The notes beneath the pieces were generated by a model that was not told the origin of the DNA, ran no database searches, and saw only the letters and a program-made list of their open reading frames with translations. From a virus: DNA of 23,289 nucleotides. The position numbers and the translations under genes were made by a program. The stretch covers positions 1 to 23,289 of the IMG/VR virus record IMGVR_UViG_3300046455_000165. The stretch is one strand, 5' to 3'. This document shows, piece by piece, positions 7,061 through 15,420 of the stretch; the first letter of the stretch is position 1, and each line of letters begins with the position of its first letter.

Positions 7061-10000
7061 ATGGCCAAGCCAAAAAGAAAATACGAATCATTATACAGTG
7101 GCCTCTTCGGACCAAAGAAGAACTACCTAGAAGATGTTCCTTTATATGGACCTAAGAAAACTTATTTAGATAGTGTGCAAACTGGTTGGAGTCCCGGACA
7201 ATTTGCTGACCCTCAAGCTCTAGCTGATAGACAGTTAATAAATAAAGCTAAAAATGCACCAGCCAACTCAGAAGATTATTTTAGATATAATGAGGGCGAG
7301 TTATCGCCTACTGTTCAAGCTGCTATAGATAGGGAAATGAAAAGGAATCTTCCGACTCCTAAGGCAAGACCAAGACATAGAGTTAAAGGTTTAAACCAAG
7401 TTCCACTTGAGCCACAACCTCAGCCAAGGCCTGAAATGGCCAGACCTGACGAGCCTATTACTGGTATTGGTCGTTACCCTGGCCCTACTGACCTTATACC
7501 GGAAGGTCCGCCTAAACCTGCAACAGCCGCAGAGCTAACCTTTCCTCAACCAGAACAACCAAAACTGCCACCAAGAACTCAACCACCTCCTGTTGGTACA
7601 GGTGGGATAAGACCTATTTCTGGTGCTACTGGAAAACCACAGCCGCAACCTGTTCCAGATGATGTACCAGAAGAAGATGATAGAAACTATATTCCTACAG
7701 CTAGACCTAAACCTGAACCACCTCTAAGCTCACAGTTATTTGGTGGTGGTCGTCCGAAAAATGGACTTGACCCAGACAGATTTACTATGGGTCCTTGGGA
7801 TAGACCGGAACCAAACATAGCTGGTGCAGACCCAGATTATATGTCTATGTATCCTGAGCCTCCAGCCTCATCATCTACATCTACATCTACAACAAGTACA
7901 GATAATGGACCTGAAATTCCAGAGGGTGTAGTTACTGCGGATACCAAAGAGATACGAGCTAGGATAATGGATGCCAGCGACCAGAAGTTTACACCTAGAA
8001 ACATATTATCACCTGAGCCTAAAAGTCCAAGACTTGCACCTATATGGGGTGGTGGACGTTATGAAAAGATTCCAACTAAGGTAGATAAATATGGAGAGCC
8101 ATTACCTAATGTACCAAAATTAGACCCTACTCATCCAATTACTCCTAATAGACGAATAGATGAAAATGTAGACCCTTATCAAAAAGGGCATAATTTGCCA
8201 CCTGAGTATAATATAGACCAAGGTCCAGAAGTAGGACCAAGGGAACGTGTAACTCCGACTGAAATGTATCAGGAAGTTAGGCCTGGAGTTTGGGAATTAA
8301 GAGAACCACCACCAACACCAGATTATGAAGATGTTAATATCGGCAAGCCTTTTGATAAACCAATGCCAGAGCCAACTCCTTTAGATAAAGCTCCTATTGG
8401 AGCAGAAAAAGATTATAACTTTACTAGAATAGGGGAGCCTGAAACTGTTGGACAAATGAGAGATAGGGTATACAGGCCTTATCTAAGAGAAGCTGATTAT
8501 GCAGATATTCAAGGTCCAGAAAGAATGGCCCAGCTTAAAAATCCAGAGTTAGGAAACTTTAAAGGATTAGAAGAATGGGATAAAGGAAAAGAAAAACCTT
8601 TTGTTAGAGCTCCTTATGCTGGTTATAGAAATGTGGGTGTAGCTGCTGGCATGGCAGATGTTTCACGTTCTATCTTCTCATTAGGTAAAGATTTCCAAGG
8701 AGCTGCTGGTAAGGCGGTAGGGGAAGAAGCTGACCGAATGGAGAGATTTAATTCCAGACAAGACCAGAAGGAATTGGCAATAGGTCAACTCAATCAAGCC
8801 GAGAGAGCTCAAAGATTAGCAGAACAAAATTTTAAAATGGGATTACAAAAAGCTATTAGTGAGCAGGGAATCCAGATTAGGGGCCAAGACTTAGACTATA
8901 TCAAAGCTGGAGCTCAACTTAGTATGCAGGAGTTTCAGACCAGATTACAAGAGAGGATGGGACATAATGCCGATAAGTTAAGATTTAATGAGTCATTGAT
9001 TAATGAGGCCCAAAACTTTAACCAAGCTGACCAGAATCTACAGGCAAAGAATATTGAAGCCAGAGGAGTAGACCGAGGATTAAAAGCAACATACGCACAA
9101 GTAAACAATCAAGCTACAAAAGAAAAAATACAAGCTCTACAACAAGAAGATAGATTTAAGTTTGATAGTTGGGCAAAGACCCAAGACCTTACTCAAGAAC
9201 AATACGGAAAAGCCTTAAATGCTTGGAGCATAGAACAACAAGCGAAATATGGACAGCAGGCATTGGGACTTGAGTCCCAGCAATTTAATGTTGGAACAGA
9301 TATAAAGAAATTCGACCAAGACTTATCCAAATGGGATAAGACAATGGGCTATACTGTACAAAATTTTAATGACTCTTTAGAAAGATGGAAAGAAGGAAGG
9401 GCCAATTATCAAGATTACCAAGTTTTAAGATTCCACCAAGAAAAACAGAATATTGACCAAGGCAATACAATCTTTAATCAAAAATTAGATGTATGGGATA
9501 AGACCTTGGGCCATAAAGATGCCAAGTTAAGAACTGATATAGATAGATGGAGAACAGGAGCAGACGACCATTACAAGTTCTTAGATGAGAAGAGATTAAG
9601 GTTTGGACTAAATGAGAAGGAGCAAAGAGATTATGATACCCTGGGTCTACAGAAATGGCAGATTGAACAATCCGCTAAAGATGCAAACTTTGATTCAAAC
9701 CTACAAAGATGGGACAAAGGATTAGACTTACATAAATTTATGTCTACAGAAGAGAGAGAAAGATTCAAAGAGAATAATGAAACTCTTTATAGAGCTGATG
9801 CAAACGCTATAGCTAAGTATGGTCAAGATGCAGACCTATGGGAGAAATATAACTCACTACCTAGCAGCATAAGAAAAGATGAAGCTATGGCAGATAACTA
9901 TATGAACTGGTATGCCCAAGAAGTTTTAAAAATGAAGGGTGAGAAAGAGAAGGCAATAGACCCATTAAAACTATCTGAGTATTATGATAAGTTTAATGCT

Positions 10001-10642
10001 CGTTGGACAGGCTCTCAAGCATGGAAAGACTATGAAGAGGCAGGTAAATCATTTCAAAAAATAGTCGCAGCCCCTCCTACTGGATTTGGTGATATGGCAG
10101 CTATCTATGGTTTCATTAAAGCGATAGACCCTAAGACAGGGGTTAAAGAGGGAGAGAGAGATTTTGCGGTATCGGCTATGGGATGGTTGAAAAAAGCTCA
10201 GGCCTCAGGTGCATTAGATGGATTACCTAGAGGTATAGTCCGAAAAATTCAAAAAGCTCTTGATGGTCAAATAATGTTACCAGAAGATAGAGAGGCATTA
10301 GCAGAGGCAGCCTTTGAAGCAACAAATGTACCAAGACAAATGTATTATAACCAGTATGCTCAACATATTAAGACATGGAAATCATCAGAAGCATTGAGAG
10401 ATAATACCGATAGAATTTTAACACAACCTGATTATTTTGGAGAGATTGATAAATTTGGAAATAAATTAGCTGAACCGGCCTGGAGAAAGGTATTAAGAGA
10501 AAAGTATAAGGATTACAAACCAAAAAATATTCAACCAAGACCAAAACCAAAAGGTAAACCAATACCAAAGCCAGATTATAATGACCCTAATTATGACCCT
10601 ACTGATGATTTTCAAGATGCCATTGATAATGAGCCTGCATAG
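7061..10642 (+). CDS. Large internal virion / ejection protein with Trp-periodic helix
   Basis: 1193 residues, start set by GGAGG before ATG 7061. Residues 17-38 hold two copies of a GPKKxYL motif (FGPKKNYLEDV, YGPKKTYLDSV), related to one in the preceding protein. Residues about 95-480 are strongly Pro-rich and probably extended. From about 545 the chain is Gln/Asn/Lys-rich helix without Pro. Residues 704-884 contain eight Trp at exact spacings of 18, 36, 18, 36, 18, 36 and 18. Residues 940-1150 look like a compact helical domain, and the tail is Pro/Lys-rich (PRPKPKGKPIPKPDY). Length is close to T7 gp16 (about 1318), but no lytic transglycosylase motif was seen. The most likely role is as a trans-envelope channel component during DNA ejection. 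Confidence 0.6.
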   Translation: MAKPKRKYESLYSGLFGPKKNYLEDVPLYGPKKTYLDSVQTGWSPGQFADPQALADRQLINKAKNAPANSEDYFRYNEGELSPTVQAAIDREMKRNLPTPKARPRHRVKGLNQVPLEPQPQPRPEMARPDEPITGIGRYPGPTDLIPEGPPKPATAAELTFPQPEQPKLPPRTQPPPVGTGGIRPISGATGKPQPQPVPDDVPEEDDRNYIPTARPKPEPPLSSQLFGGGRPKNGLDPDRFTMGPWDRPEPNIAGADPDYMSMYPEPPASSSTSTSTTSTDNGPEIPEGVVTADTKEIRARIMDASDQKFTPRNILSPEPKSPRLAPIWGGGRYEKIPTKVDKYGEPLPNVPKLDPTHPITPNRRIDENVDPYQKGHNLPPEYNIDQGPEVGPRERVTPTEMYQEVRPGVWELREPPPTPDYEDVNIGKPFDKPMPEPTPLDKAPIGAEKDYNFTRIGEPETVGQMRDRVYRPYLREADYADIQGPERMAQLKNPELGNFKGLEEWDKGKEKPFVRAPYAGYRNVGVAAGMADVSRSIFSLGKDFQGAAGKAVGEEADRMERFNSRQDQKELAIGQLNQAERAQRLAEQNFKMGLQKAISEQGIQIRGQDLDYIKAGAQLSMQEFQTRLQERMGHNADKLRFNESLINEAQNFNQADQNLQAKNIEARGVDRGLKATYAQVNNQATKEKIQALQQEDRFKFDSWAKTQDLTQEQYGKALNAWSIEQQAKYGQQALGLESQQFNVGTDIKKFDQDLSKWDKTMGYTVQNFNDSLERWKEGRANYQDYQVLRFHQEKQNIDQGNTIFNQKLDVWDKTLGHKDAKLRTDIDRWRTGADDHYKFLDEKRLRFGLNEKEQRDYDTLGLQKWQIEQSAKDANFDSNLQRWDKGLDLHKFMSTEERERFKENNETLYRADANAIAKYGQDADLWEKYNSLPSSIRKDEAMADNYMNWYAQEVLKMKGEKEKAIDPLKLSEYYDKFNARWTGSQAWKDYEEAGKSFQKIVAAPPTGFGDMAAIYGFIKAIDPKTGVKEGERDFAVSAMGWLKKAQASGALDGLPRGIVRKIQKALDGQIMLPEDREALAEAAFEATNVPRQMYYNQYAQHIKTWKSSEALRDNTDRILTQPDYFGEIDKFGNKLAEPAWRKVLREKYKDYKPKNIQPRPKPKGKPIPKPDYNDPNYDPTDDFQDAIDNEPA
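9149..9820 (+). repeat. Protein-level 54-residue repeat (18 + 36 Trp spacing), four units
   Basis: Within the 1193-residue protein, Trp falls at residues 704, 722, 758, 776, 812, 830, 866 and 884, with Tyr at 920 where the next Trp would be expected. Units start at 704, 758, 812 and 866. Recurrent local motifs are F-D/N-x-x-L-x-x-W before, and W-D-K-T/G-x after, several of the Trp. Since 18 residues are five turns of an alpha helix at 3.6 residues per turn, all these Trp fall on one straight stripe. The DNA itself has diverged, so the periodicity is kept at protein level. Confidence 0.8.
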
Positions 10643-10651
10643 GAGTTTTAT

Positions 10652-12868
10652 ATGGATATAGACCGATTAAATGCTATCAAGAGAGAAGCATTAAAACTCA
10701 AAGCTGCTGGTAAAACTAAAGAGTTTAATCAAGTGGCACAAATAGCTATTGATTATGAGAATGGCGAGGAAATGAGTACAGTTAGTGCGGCCCTTATTGG
10801 TGTAGCTGATGGTATTCTAGCTAGATGGGGTGATGAACTTGGAGGTGTGGCCAGTGGATTATATCAAGCTGCTACTACTGGTAAATGGAGTAATTACGAA
10901 AAAGGCTATGAGAAAACTAGAGATGCACTAAGAGGCTATCAAAAAGAGGCAGAACTTACTTCACCTTATGCTAAAGGTATAGGAGAGTTTGGAGGGGCAG
11001 TGGCCTCAGCAGGTTTTGGACCATCATGGTTACGAGCTGGTGAGAAAGGAGTAGAGGCAGTTAAATTAATGAAAGCCGCTAAAGGTGCATTACCTCTTAT
11101 GGAGGCAGTAAAGACAGCTCCTTATATAAAGGCCACAGCTCATGCAATCCATACACTAGGCGTACCTGCTGCAAGATATGGGGTTATCTCAGGAGCAGGA
11201 GGGGCAGAAGATATAGCTCATTCTCCGGCAAATATGGCAGTAAGTGGGGTTACAGGTTATGCAATAGGTGGAACACTTGGAACCTTAATAGGAAATCTAT
11301 TCTATAAGCCAGCATTAGAAGGTGGACAAGGTGCTCCTTTAACAAAAGTAGAAGTTTTGGCCAGAGCAAGGGAAACCTTCGAGCCTGAGTTTGTAGATAA
11401 ACACCAAGATAATTTAATGCATCTTCATGACTTGATAAAAAAACATGGATTTAAAGGTAAAGGTTTTGCAGAGGCACTTGATGAGGCAGAAAAATCAGGA
11501 AAAAGTTTAGATACTCAATTAAGTAGCTTTATGACTAATCTATCAAAATATTATAAAGGTCATGAGGCCAAAGGATATGTACCCAATCAAGACCCTACAG
11601 AAGTATCAGCAAGAGAGTTATTTGAAGGATTTAGAAACAGCCTAAAATCTATTAATAAACAAGCATGGGACCACAAGAGCGAGGGAGAAAAGATAAAAAG
11701 CATTATTGCTGGCTTCGAGGATAATCTTGACGATAACTCAGTTAGGACATTAAGTGATTCAGATGCAAAATGGAGAAGAACAGGAAAAGAGCCAGATATT
11801 TTAGATACATCAGCTACAGGAAGTCCAGGCCAATATGACAAAGTAAAATATGGACACGATACTTTAGGAGATAGTATAACTGGCGAGCCTGCTCAGGAGA
11901 GCTTTACTAAAGGCCAATACTCTCCAGGCCATAAACCACCAAGCGAAGATATTTTAGATAAAAAACTTTTCAATATTAAAGGCCAAAGACAACTTCTTAA
12001 ATATATGAATAAAGTTATATTAGGAGGAGATAGGTCTAAAGTTGACCCAGAAGTGGGAGATAGATTTGCTGGATTTGTACGGAATCTTTATCAAAAAAAT
12101 CTACAGAAATTAGATAAAGCAGGGCTGATGCAATATGGTCAGGACTCAGGTGTAACACCAGAAACACCTAATAAGATGCATGAACTTATTCAATTACAAG
12201 ATGCTTTTAAAAGTGGAGCTTCTAAAACATTAAATGAAGAGGCCACTAGATTGAGAGAGGGGCAATTACCTCGCTGGAAAAGAGCTACAAGATGGGCAGG
12301 GGATGCTTTTAGTGCATCTACACAAGGTCCAGTAGGAAAGGTAAGAACAGCTATAAATGCAGCAGATAGATTACTAATTAAAGATGTAAAGCCTAAAGGA
12401 TTAATGGAGGTTACACCCTCAGATATAGGGGATATGGGCGGATTACCGCAAAATATAGCTGATGATATGCTTAGTAAGTATAAGATACAGGATATAAAAG
12501 ATACTAAGGTTAGAGAGTATCCTAAACTCTTAGAACCAGTTAAAGATTTATTATCTCCAAGTATAAGGGTCAAGAAACCCACCATAAATTTCAATCTCCA
12601 AAAAGATAAAGAGGAAGAGGAGCAGAATAAATATCTACACGAACAGGATATAAAAGACTTAGAGAATACAGAGTATAGGAAAACTATGCCAGATATGAAA
12701 GATATGCTGAATTGGAAACAATCTCAGTTAAGTAACCCCAGAACAGATAAGATTTTAGCGGCATTAAAGAAGGCCAGAAATAATGGGGAGATTATATCTC
12801 CTACTGACCCAGACTTTAAAAAGAAAATAAGAAAGTATTTAGTTGATAGAGAACTTGATTTAGCTTAG
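10652..12868 (+). CDS. Internal virion / ejection protein (third of the set)
   Basis: 738 residues, preceded by AGGAG. Residues about 40-125 carry a pattern recurrent in phage ejection proteins: VADGILARWGDELGGVASGLY, then a helical segment with Arg (KTRDALRGYQKEAELT) and YAKGIGEFGGAVASAGFGP. A Gly-rich hydrophobic segment lies at about 197-214 (SGVTGYAIGGTLGTLIGNLF). The remainder is charged and helical with long Lys/Glu-rich stretches and few Cys. It is the last gene before the terminator, so the block ends with three ejection-type proteins, as in T7-like virions (gp14, gp15, gp16). The specific counterpart cannot be assigned without structural comparison. Confidence 0.6.
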   Translation: MDIDRLNAIKREALKLKAAGKTKEFNQVAQIAIDYENGEEMSTVSAALIGVADGILARWGDELGGVASGLYQAATTGKWSNYEKGYEKTRDALRGYQKEAELTSPYAKGIGEFGGAVASAGFGPSWLRAGEKGVEAVKLMKAAKGALPLMEAVKTAPYIKATAHAIHTLGVPAARYGVISGAGGAEDIAHSPANMAVSGVTGYAIGGTLGTLIGNLFYKPALEGGQGAPLTKVEVLARARETFEPEFVDKHQDNLMHLHDLIKKHGFKGKGFAEALDEAEKSGKSLDTQLSSFMTNLSKYYKGHEAKGYVPNQDPTEVSARELFEGFRNSLKSINKQAWDHKSEGEKIKSIIAGFEDNLDDNSVRTLSDSDAKWRRTGKEPDILDTSATGSPGQYDKVKYGHDTLGDSITGEPAQESFTKGQYSPGHKPPSEDILDKKLFNIKGQRQLLKYMNKVILGGDRSKVDPEVGDRFAGFVRNLYQKNLQKLDKAGLMQYGQDSGVTPETPNKMHELIQLQDAFKSGASKTLNEEATRLREGQLPRWKRATRWAGDAFSASTQGPVGKVRTAINAADRLLIKDVKPKGLMEVTPSDIGDMGGLPQNIADDMLSKYKIQDIKDTKVREYPKLLEPVKDLLSPSIRVKKPTINFNLQKDKEEEEQNKYLHEQDIKDLENTEYRKTMPDMKDMLNWKQSQLSNPRTDKILAALKKARNNGEIISPTDPDFKKKIRKYLVDRELDLA

Positions 12869-12877
12869 AATATATTT

Positions 12878-12895
12878 AGCGACTTTTAAATCGCT
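12878..12895 (+). other. Short hairpin after the ejection-protein operon
   Basis: AGCGA at 12878-12882 pairs with TCGCT at 12891-12895 over an 8-base loop, just after the stop at 12868. It has no U-tract and may only stabilise the 3' end of the late message before the main terminator. Confidence 0.3.
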
Positions 12896-12924
12896 CCTTA
12901 AAAAGTAAAGTTAATTGATGAAAG

Positions 12925-12959
12925 AGGCCCTAGTAACCATTTACACTAGGGCCTTTTTT
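12925..12959 (+). terminator. Rho-independent terminator of the late structural operon
   Basis: A perfect 10-bp stem, AGGCCCTAGT (12925-12934) with ACTAGGGCCT (12945-12954), closes a 10-base loop and runs into TTTTTT on the plus strand. Read from the minus strand the stem is the same but the following T-run is short (CTCTTT), so termination of the minus operon, which ends at 12961, is possible but weaker. It separates two convergent transcription units. Confidence 0.92.
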
Positions 12960-12960
12960 A

Positions 12961-13188
12961 TTAGACGAGTCTTATAAGCCTTGCCACATTTACGTTTAAG
13001 GCGGAAGCAAGGGCGTACAAATTAATCACACTAGGCAGTTGATTACCGGATTCATACCTTGCGATAGAAACCCTATGTATCCCGCATTTAGTGGATAGTT
13101 GCTCTTGCGAGAGCTTTTGTTTTGCCCTTGCGTCCTTTAAGTTTAATTTAATTGAATCTTTAATTTTTAATTCTAATTCTATTGGCAT
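12961..13188 (-). CDS. XRE/Cro-type helix-turn-helix regulator
   Basis: 75 residues from ATG 13188. A TTG further upstream extends the frame, but a GGGGAG box and a TAATG overlap with the exonuclease stop favour the ATG. Residues about 18-70 form a complete HTH_3 domain: ARAKQKLSQEQLSTKCGIHR, SIARYESGNQLPSV, then LYALASALNVNVARL. It would bind DNA, probably as a dimer. It is the last gene of the minus-strand recombination operon, so it may feed back on early transcription. A candidate operator is the 14-bp palindrome at 18741-18754, but this pairing is speculation. Confidence 0.85.
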   Translation of the reverse strand: MPIELELKIKDSIKLNLKDARAKQKLSQEQLSTKCGIHRVSIARYESGNQLPSVINLYALASALNVNVARLIRLV

Positions 13189-14069
13189 TATTCTTTCTCC
13201 CCTATTTTTAAAGTCCAACTTTCTGTCGGCTTTCTTTCAAACTCACTAGAAACCACAAATCCATTTTTCTCACAGAACTTTTTATAATCAAGTCCACCAG
13301 CTCTTAATGTTTTAAAGAGCTTCATGTTCTTGTAGCTCATCTTGTCATGCTTGGCATTGGAAATCAAATAAGCTCGTAGCTTTTCCTCTTCTATCTTTAG
13401 AGCTTCTATTTGCTTTTTAACAACCTCTATCTTATCGAAGGCAGTAGATAGGTCAAATTGAGACTCATCAACCTCATAGTAATCATCTTTGCCTAGTGGT
13501 GGTTCTACATTGGCCTCCATATAGGACATAAAAGCATCCGCAGCATCCTTGCATTTTGCAATAAAATCATTATCTCTTTCAACAGTAATGGCGAGCTTGG
13601 CCCCTGATTTAGTAACCACGAAGTAATTGGCCTCCTGAGCACCAGTAACATACATTTGCCATTGTAATTGGGCGAAGTGGTCAGGTCGTACATCCTTACC
13701 CTTTTTAAGGTCCGAGTAATACTCTTGAGCTACAAACTTAGCTTCAAATATCTCACCATTACAGTAACCATCAAGGGAACACTTATAAGGTGTATATTGT
13801 ATCTGAAAACACTTAGGCTCAAACACCTTACCAGTCAGCTCATTAAAGGAAGTCCTTGCCTCCTCCTCAGCTTGGCCGCCCATAATCTTGGCATACTCAG
13901 ATATTTGGTAGTCCTTGATTATATTTTTCTTGATTTTCCACAATTTGTTTTCAGAAATGTATGGAGATATACCAAGAATGGCAGGAACGTCAGACGCTCC
14001 CACTCCTTCTTTTCTCCATTGAATCCATTCCGGTGTACCTTGTTCTAGTTTAATTTCAAGTAAGCTCAT
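13188..14069 (-). CDS. YqaJ-type phage recombination exonuclease
   Basis: 293 residues. Motifs of the lambda-exonuclease/YqaJ nuclease fold are present in order: EWIQWRKEGVGASDVPAILG then SPY (14-36), GGQAEEEARTSFNELTG (64-80) with the conserved Glu, SLDGY (98-102) and E-A-K (109-111) as metal-binding residues, and HFAQLQWQMYVTGA (131-144). The C-terminal third is helical. Such enzymes resect one strand of double-stranded DNA and hand 3' tails to an annealing protein, which here is encoded in the same operon at 14665-15360. The start ATG overlaps the stop of a 31-codon ORF (ATGA), and its own stop overlaps the HTH start (TAATG). Confidence 0.88.
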   Translation of the reverse strand: MSLLEIKLEQGTPEWIQWRKEGVGASDVPAILGISPYISENKLWKIKKNIIKDYQISEYAKIMGGQAEEEARTSFNELTGKVFEPKCFQIQYTPYKCSLDGYCNGEIFEAKFVAQEYYSDLKKGKDVRPDHFAQLQWQMYVTGAQEANYFVVTKSGAKLAITVERDNDFIAKCKDAADAFMSYMEANVEPPLGKDDYYEVDESQFDLSTAFDKIEVVKKQIEALKIEEEKLRAYLISNAKHDKMSYKNMKLFKTLRAGGLDYKKFCEKNGFVVSSEFERKPTESWTLKIGEKE

Positions 14070-14161
14070 TTTTTCTCTCCTATTAAATCGGTTAATATTA
14101 TAATTATGATAGTAAGTAACACATTAGTTACAGTCAAGCTAATAAAGATAGCACCTATCAT
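14066..14161 (-). CDS. 31-residue single-pass membrane peptide
   Basis: ATG at 14161-14159, stop TGA overlapping the exonuclease start (ATGA). The peptide is almost entirely hydrophobic from residue 2 to 23 (IGAIFISLTVTNVLLTIIII) with a charged end (DLIGEKK). An AAAGGAG box lies about 10 bases upstream. Coupling on both sides argues that it is translated. Function is unknown; small phage membrane peptides can act in exclusion or host modulation. Confidence 0.6.
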   Translation of the reverse strand: MIGAIFISLTVTNVLLTIIIIILTDLIGEKK

Positions 14162-14292
14162 AATTTATTTTCTCCTTTAACTATCCTAGAACAGACTTTA
14201 AGTTTCTCATCCTTAGTCATAGGAAGAATGGCCTGGAGGTCGGCCATACAGGTTGATATTTTAAGAATCAAAGCAAGTGCAAGTGTAGTCAT
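14158..14292 (-). CDS. 44-residue small protein with hydrophobic N-terminus
   Basis: ATG at 14292-14290 with AAGGAG before it; its stop TGA overlaps the next ATG (ATGA). The N-terminus LALALILKISTC is hydrophobic and the second half is charged (MTKDEKLKVCSRIVKGENK). It contains two Cys. No family is recognised. Confidence 0.55.
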   Translation of the reverse strand: MTTLALALILKISTCMADLQAILPMTKDEKLKVCSRIVKGENKL

Positions 14293-14346
14293 TTATAATC
14301 TCCTTAAAAGAATTAATATTATTATTATTAACAGAAAGATAATCAT
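14293..14346 (-). CDS. 17-residue hydrophobic micro-ORF
   Basis: ATG at 14346-14344 overlaps the previous stop (TAATG), and the stop TAA lies directly against the next ATG. The translation is MIIFLLIIIILILLRRL: 14 hydrophobic residues then Arg-Arg-Leu. Its last codons contain the ribosome binding site of the next gene (AAGGAG). It may be a real toxin-like or leader peptide, or only a reading-through bridge that keeps ribosomes on the message. Confidence 0.4.
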   Translation of the reverse strand: MIIFLLIIIILILLRRL

Positions 14347-14501
14347 TATTTGCCCCTTAGAAAATAAATTAAAAATACTATAACCGCAATAAAAGTAACT
14401 AATAGAACACCAATATAAGTGTAGACTATTACTGTTACTGGTTGCTCTAGTTTACTTAAATCAAAATTCATTACTATATCGCCAATCTCTTTTACCTTCA
14501 T
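14346..14501 (-). CDS. 51-residue single-pass membrane protein
   Basis: ATG at 14501-14499 overlaps the stop of the preceding ORF (ATGA), with GGAG upstream. Residues 1-20 are polar (MKVKEIGDIVMNFDLSKLEQ), followed by a membrane span of about 26 residues (VTVIVYTYIGVLLVTFIAVI plus VFLIYF) and LRGK. Topology would be N-out or N-in with a short basic tail. Function is unknown. Confidence 0.6.
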   Translation of the reverse strand: MKVKEIGDIVMNFDLSKLEQPVTVIVYTYIGVLLVTFIAVIVFLIYFLRGK

Positions 14502-14665
14502 AACAACTCTCCTATATAAATAAATCTCTCATAAGAAGCAAGAAGGACATCCCCTCCCTGCTCTGTTTCGTGTGAAAAGGTTAATTTATTCCAGCAACTA
14601 AACACCACAAGAAATAGCTCATTTAATTGTGGTGAGTAGTAGATTTGTCCTGCTTTAAAGTTCAT
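14498..14665 (-). CDS. 55-residue small soluble protein
   Basis: ATG at 14665-14663 overlaps the annealing-protein stop (TAATG); the ribosome binding site would be inside that gene's end. The sequence begins MNFKAGQIYYSPQLNELFLV and has the look of a small beta-barrel (GQIYYSPQLNELFLVV, then GDVLLASYERFIYIG), a type common among short phage proteins. No function can be assigned. Confidence 0.55.
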   Translation of the reverse strand: MNFKAGQIYYSPQLNELFLVVFSCWNKLTFSHETEQGGDVLLASYERFIYIGELL

Positions 14666-15360
14666 TATTTACCTCCTATGCAATACTCTATAGCTTGGCA
14701 AACTTTAGAAGTATCAGGTGTCATTTTAGTACGGAAGTCGGTAGTCATTAGCCATTGATACCAGTCATTCAAATCTTTAAGAGCTACTGAGCCTATTGTA
14801 TGACCTTTAAACTTGCCAAAAGGTATTACTATTGACTTAGCCTTATCCAATGGTGATTGATTAGCAAATTGCCCCTCTAATGATTTAATGGCGGCATCCA
14901 CATCAGATGGTTTATTGACCACCAAAGGCTTAGCTTCAACAGGCTTAGAAACAGGAGAGGGAGCCAAACGGGTAGTATCAACCTTAAGAGCCTCTTGCTT
15001 CTCAATCGCATTTTGTACCTCCTCATAAGTAGCTATCGAAGTATCAACGCCAATACCTAGAAAGCCCAAAGCCCTACCTACCGCAGATGTTTCGCAATTT
15101 TCAATGAAGTTTGTTTTGTTTATGAAGCTAGTACCTTTATGCTCCATAGCTCTGCCCATTGATATGACCTTTCCAGATGGGTCTTTAACTAGGGCAACCA
15201 TTAGACAGAAATCTTTCTCAGTTCCAAGTTCCATTTTCTCTATGCCAACCTCAAGAGAATAACCCTTAAAATCGGGAGAGGTTCTAAAATACTTAATCCT
15301 CTCATTTACTTGGACATAATCTTTGTTGTTAATCTTAGTAGTCTTAAAATCAAAAGCCAT
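14665..15360 (-). CDS. Rad52/Erf-like single-strand annealing protein with C-terminal GKFKG domain
   Basis: 231 residues, strong AGGAGG box before ATG 15360. The N-terminal 120 residues contain IKYFRTSPDFKGYSLEV, a strand-rich middle, and FIENCETSAVGRALGFLGIG followed by TSIATYEEVQNA (85-117), resembling the helix motif of phage annealing proteins of the Rad52-like superfamily. A Pro/Lys linker (130-165) leads to a C-terminal domain at about 177-225, PFGKFKGHTIGSV with NDWYQWL, like the DUF3820 / exonuclease X C-terminal module. It would coat single strands and pair them with the product of the YqaJ-type exonuclease in the same operon. The family is inferred from motif and context; the C-terminal module is a less usual addition. 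Confidence 0.65.
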   Translation of the reverse strand: MAFDFKTTKINNKDYVQVNERIKYFRTSPDFKGYSLEVGIEKMELGTEKDFCLMVALVKDPSGKVISMGRAMEHKGTSFINKTNFIENCETSAVGRALGFLGIGVDTSIATYEEVQNAIEKQEALKVDTTRLAPSPVSKPVEAKPLVVNKPSDVDAAIKSLEGQFANQSPLDKAKSIVIPFGKFKGHTIGSVALKDLNDWYQWLMTTDFRTKMTPDTSKVCQAIEYCIGGK

Positions 15361-15390
15361 AAATATCCTCCTTAAATTAATGTTACCAGA

Positions 15391-15420
15391 AGGATAGTAT
15401 GGGAATAGTTACAATGTCAA
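15391..15420 (-). promoter_or_regulatory. Candidate promoter for the annealing-protein operon
   Basis: On the minus strand a perfect TTGACA (complement of 15415-15420) lies 18 bases before TATCCT (complement of 15391-15396). Transcription would begin about 25 bases before the annealing-protein ATG. The TTGACA abuts the stop codon of the upstream 27-codon ORF. The -10 matches only four of six positions. Confidence 0.5.

Noticed and set aside
12190-12594. 134-codon minus-strand open frame inside the 738-residue protein
   Set aside because: It lies wholly within a well-supported plus-strand gene, has no ribosome binding site, and its hydrophobic composition is what antisense of Lys/Glu-rich coding gives.
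13668-14048. 126-codon plus-strand open frame opposite the exonuclease
   Set aside because: The opposite strand carries a clear YqaJ-type nuclease; this frame has no start signal or recognisable motif.
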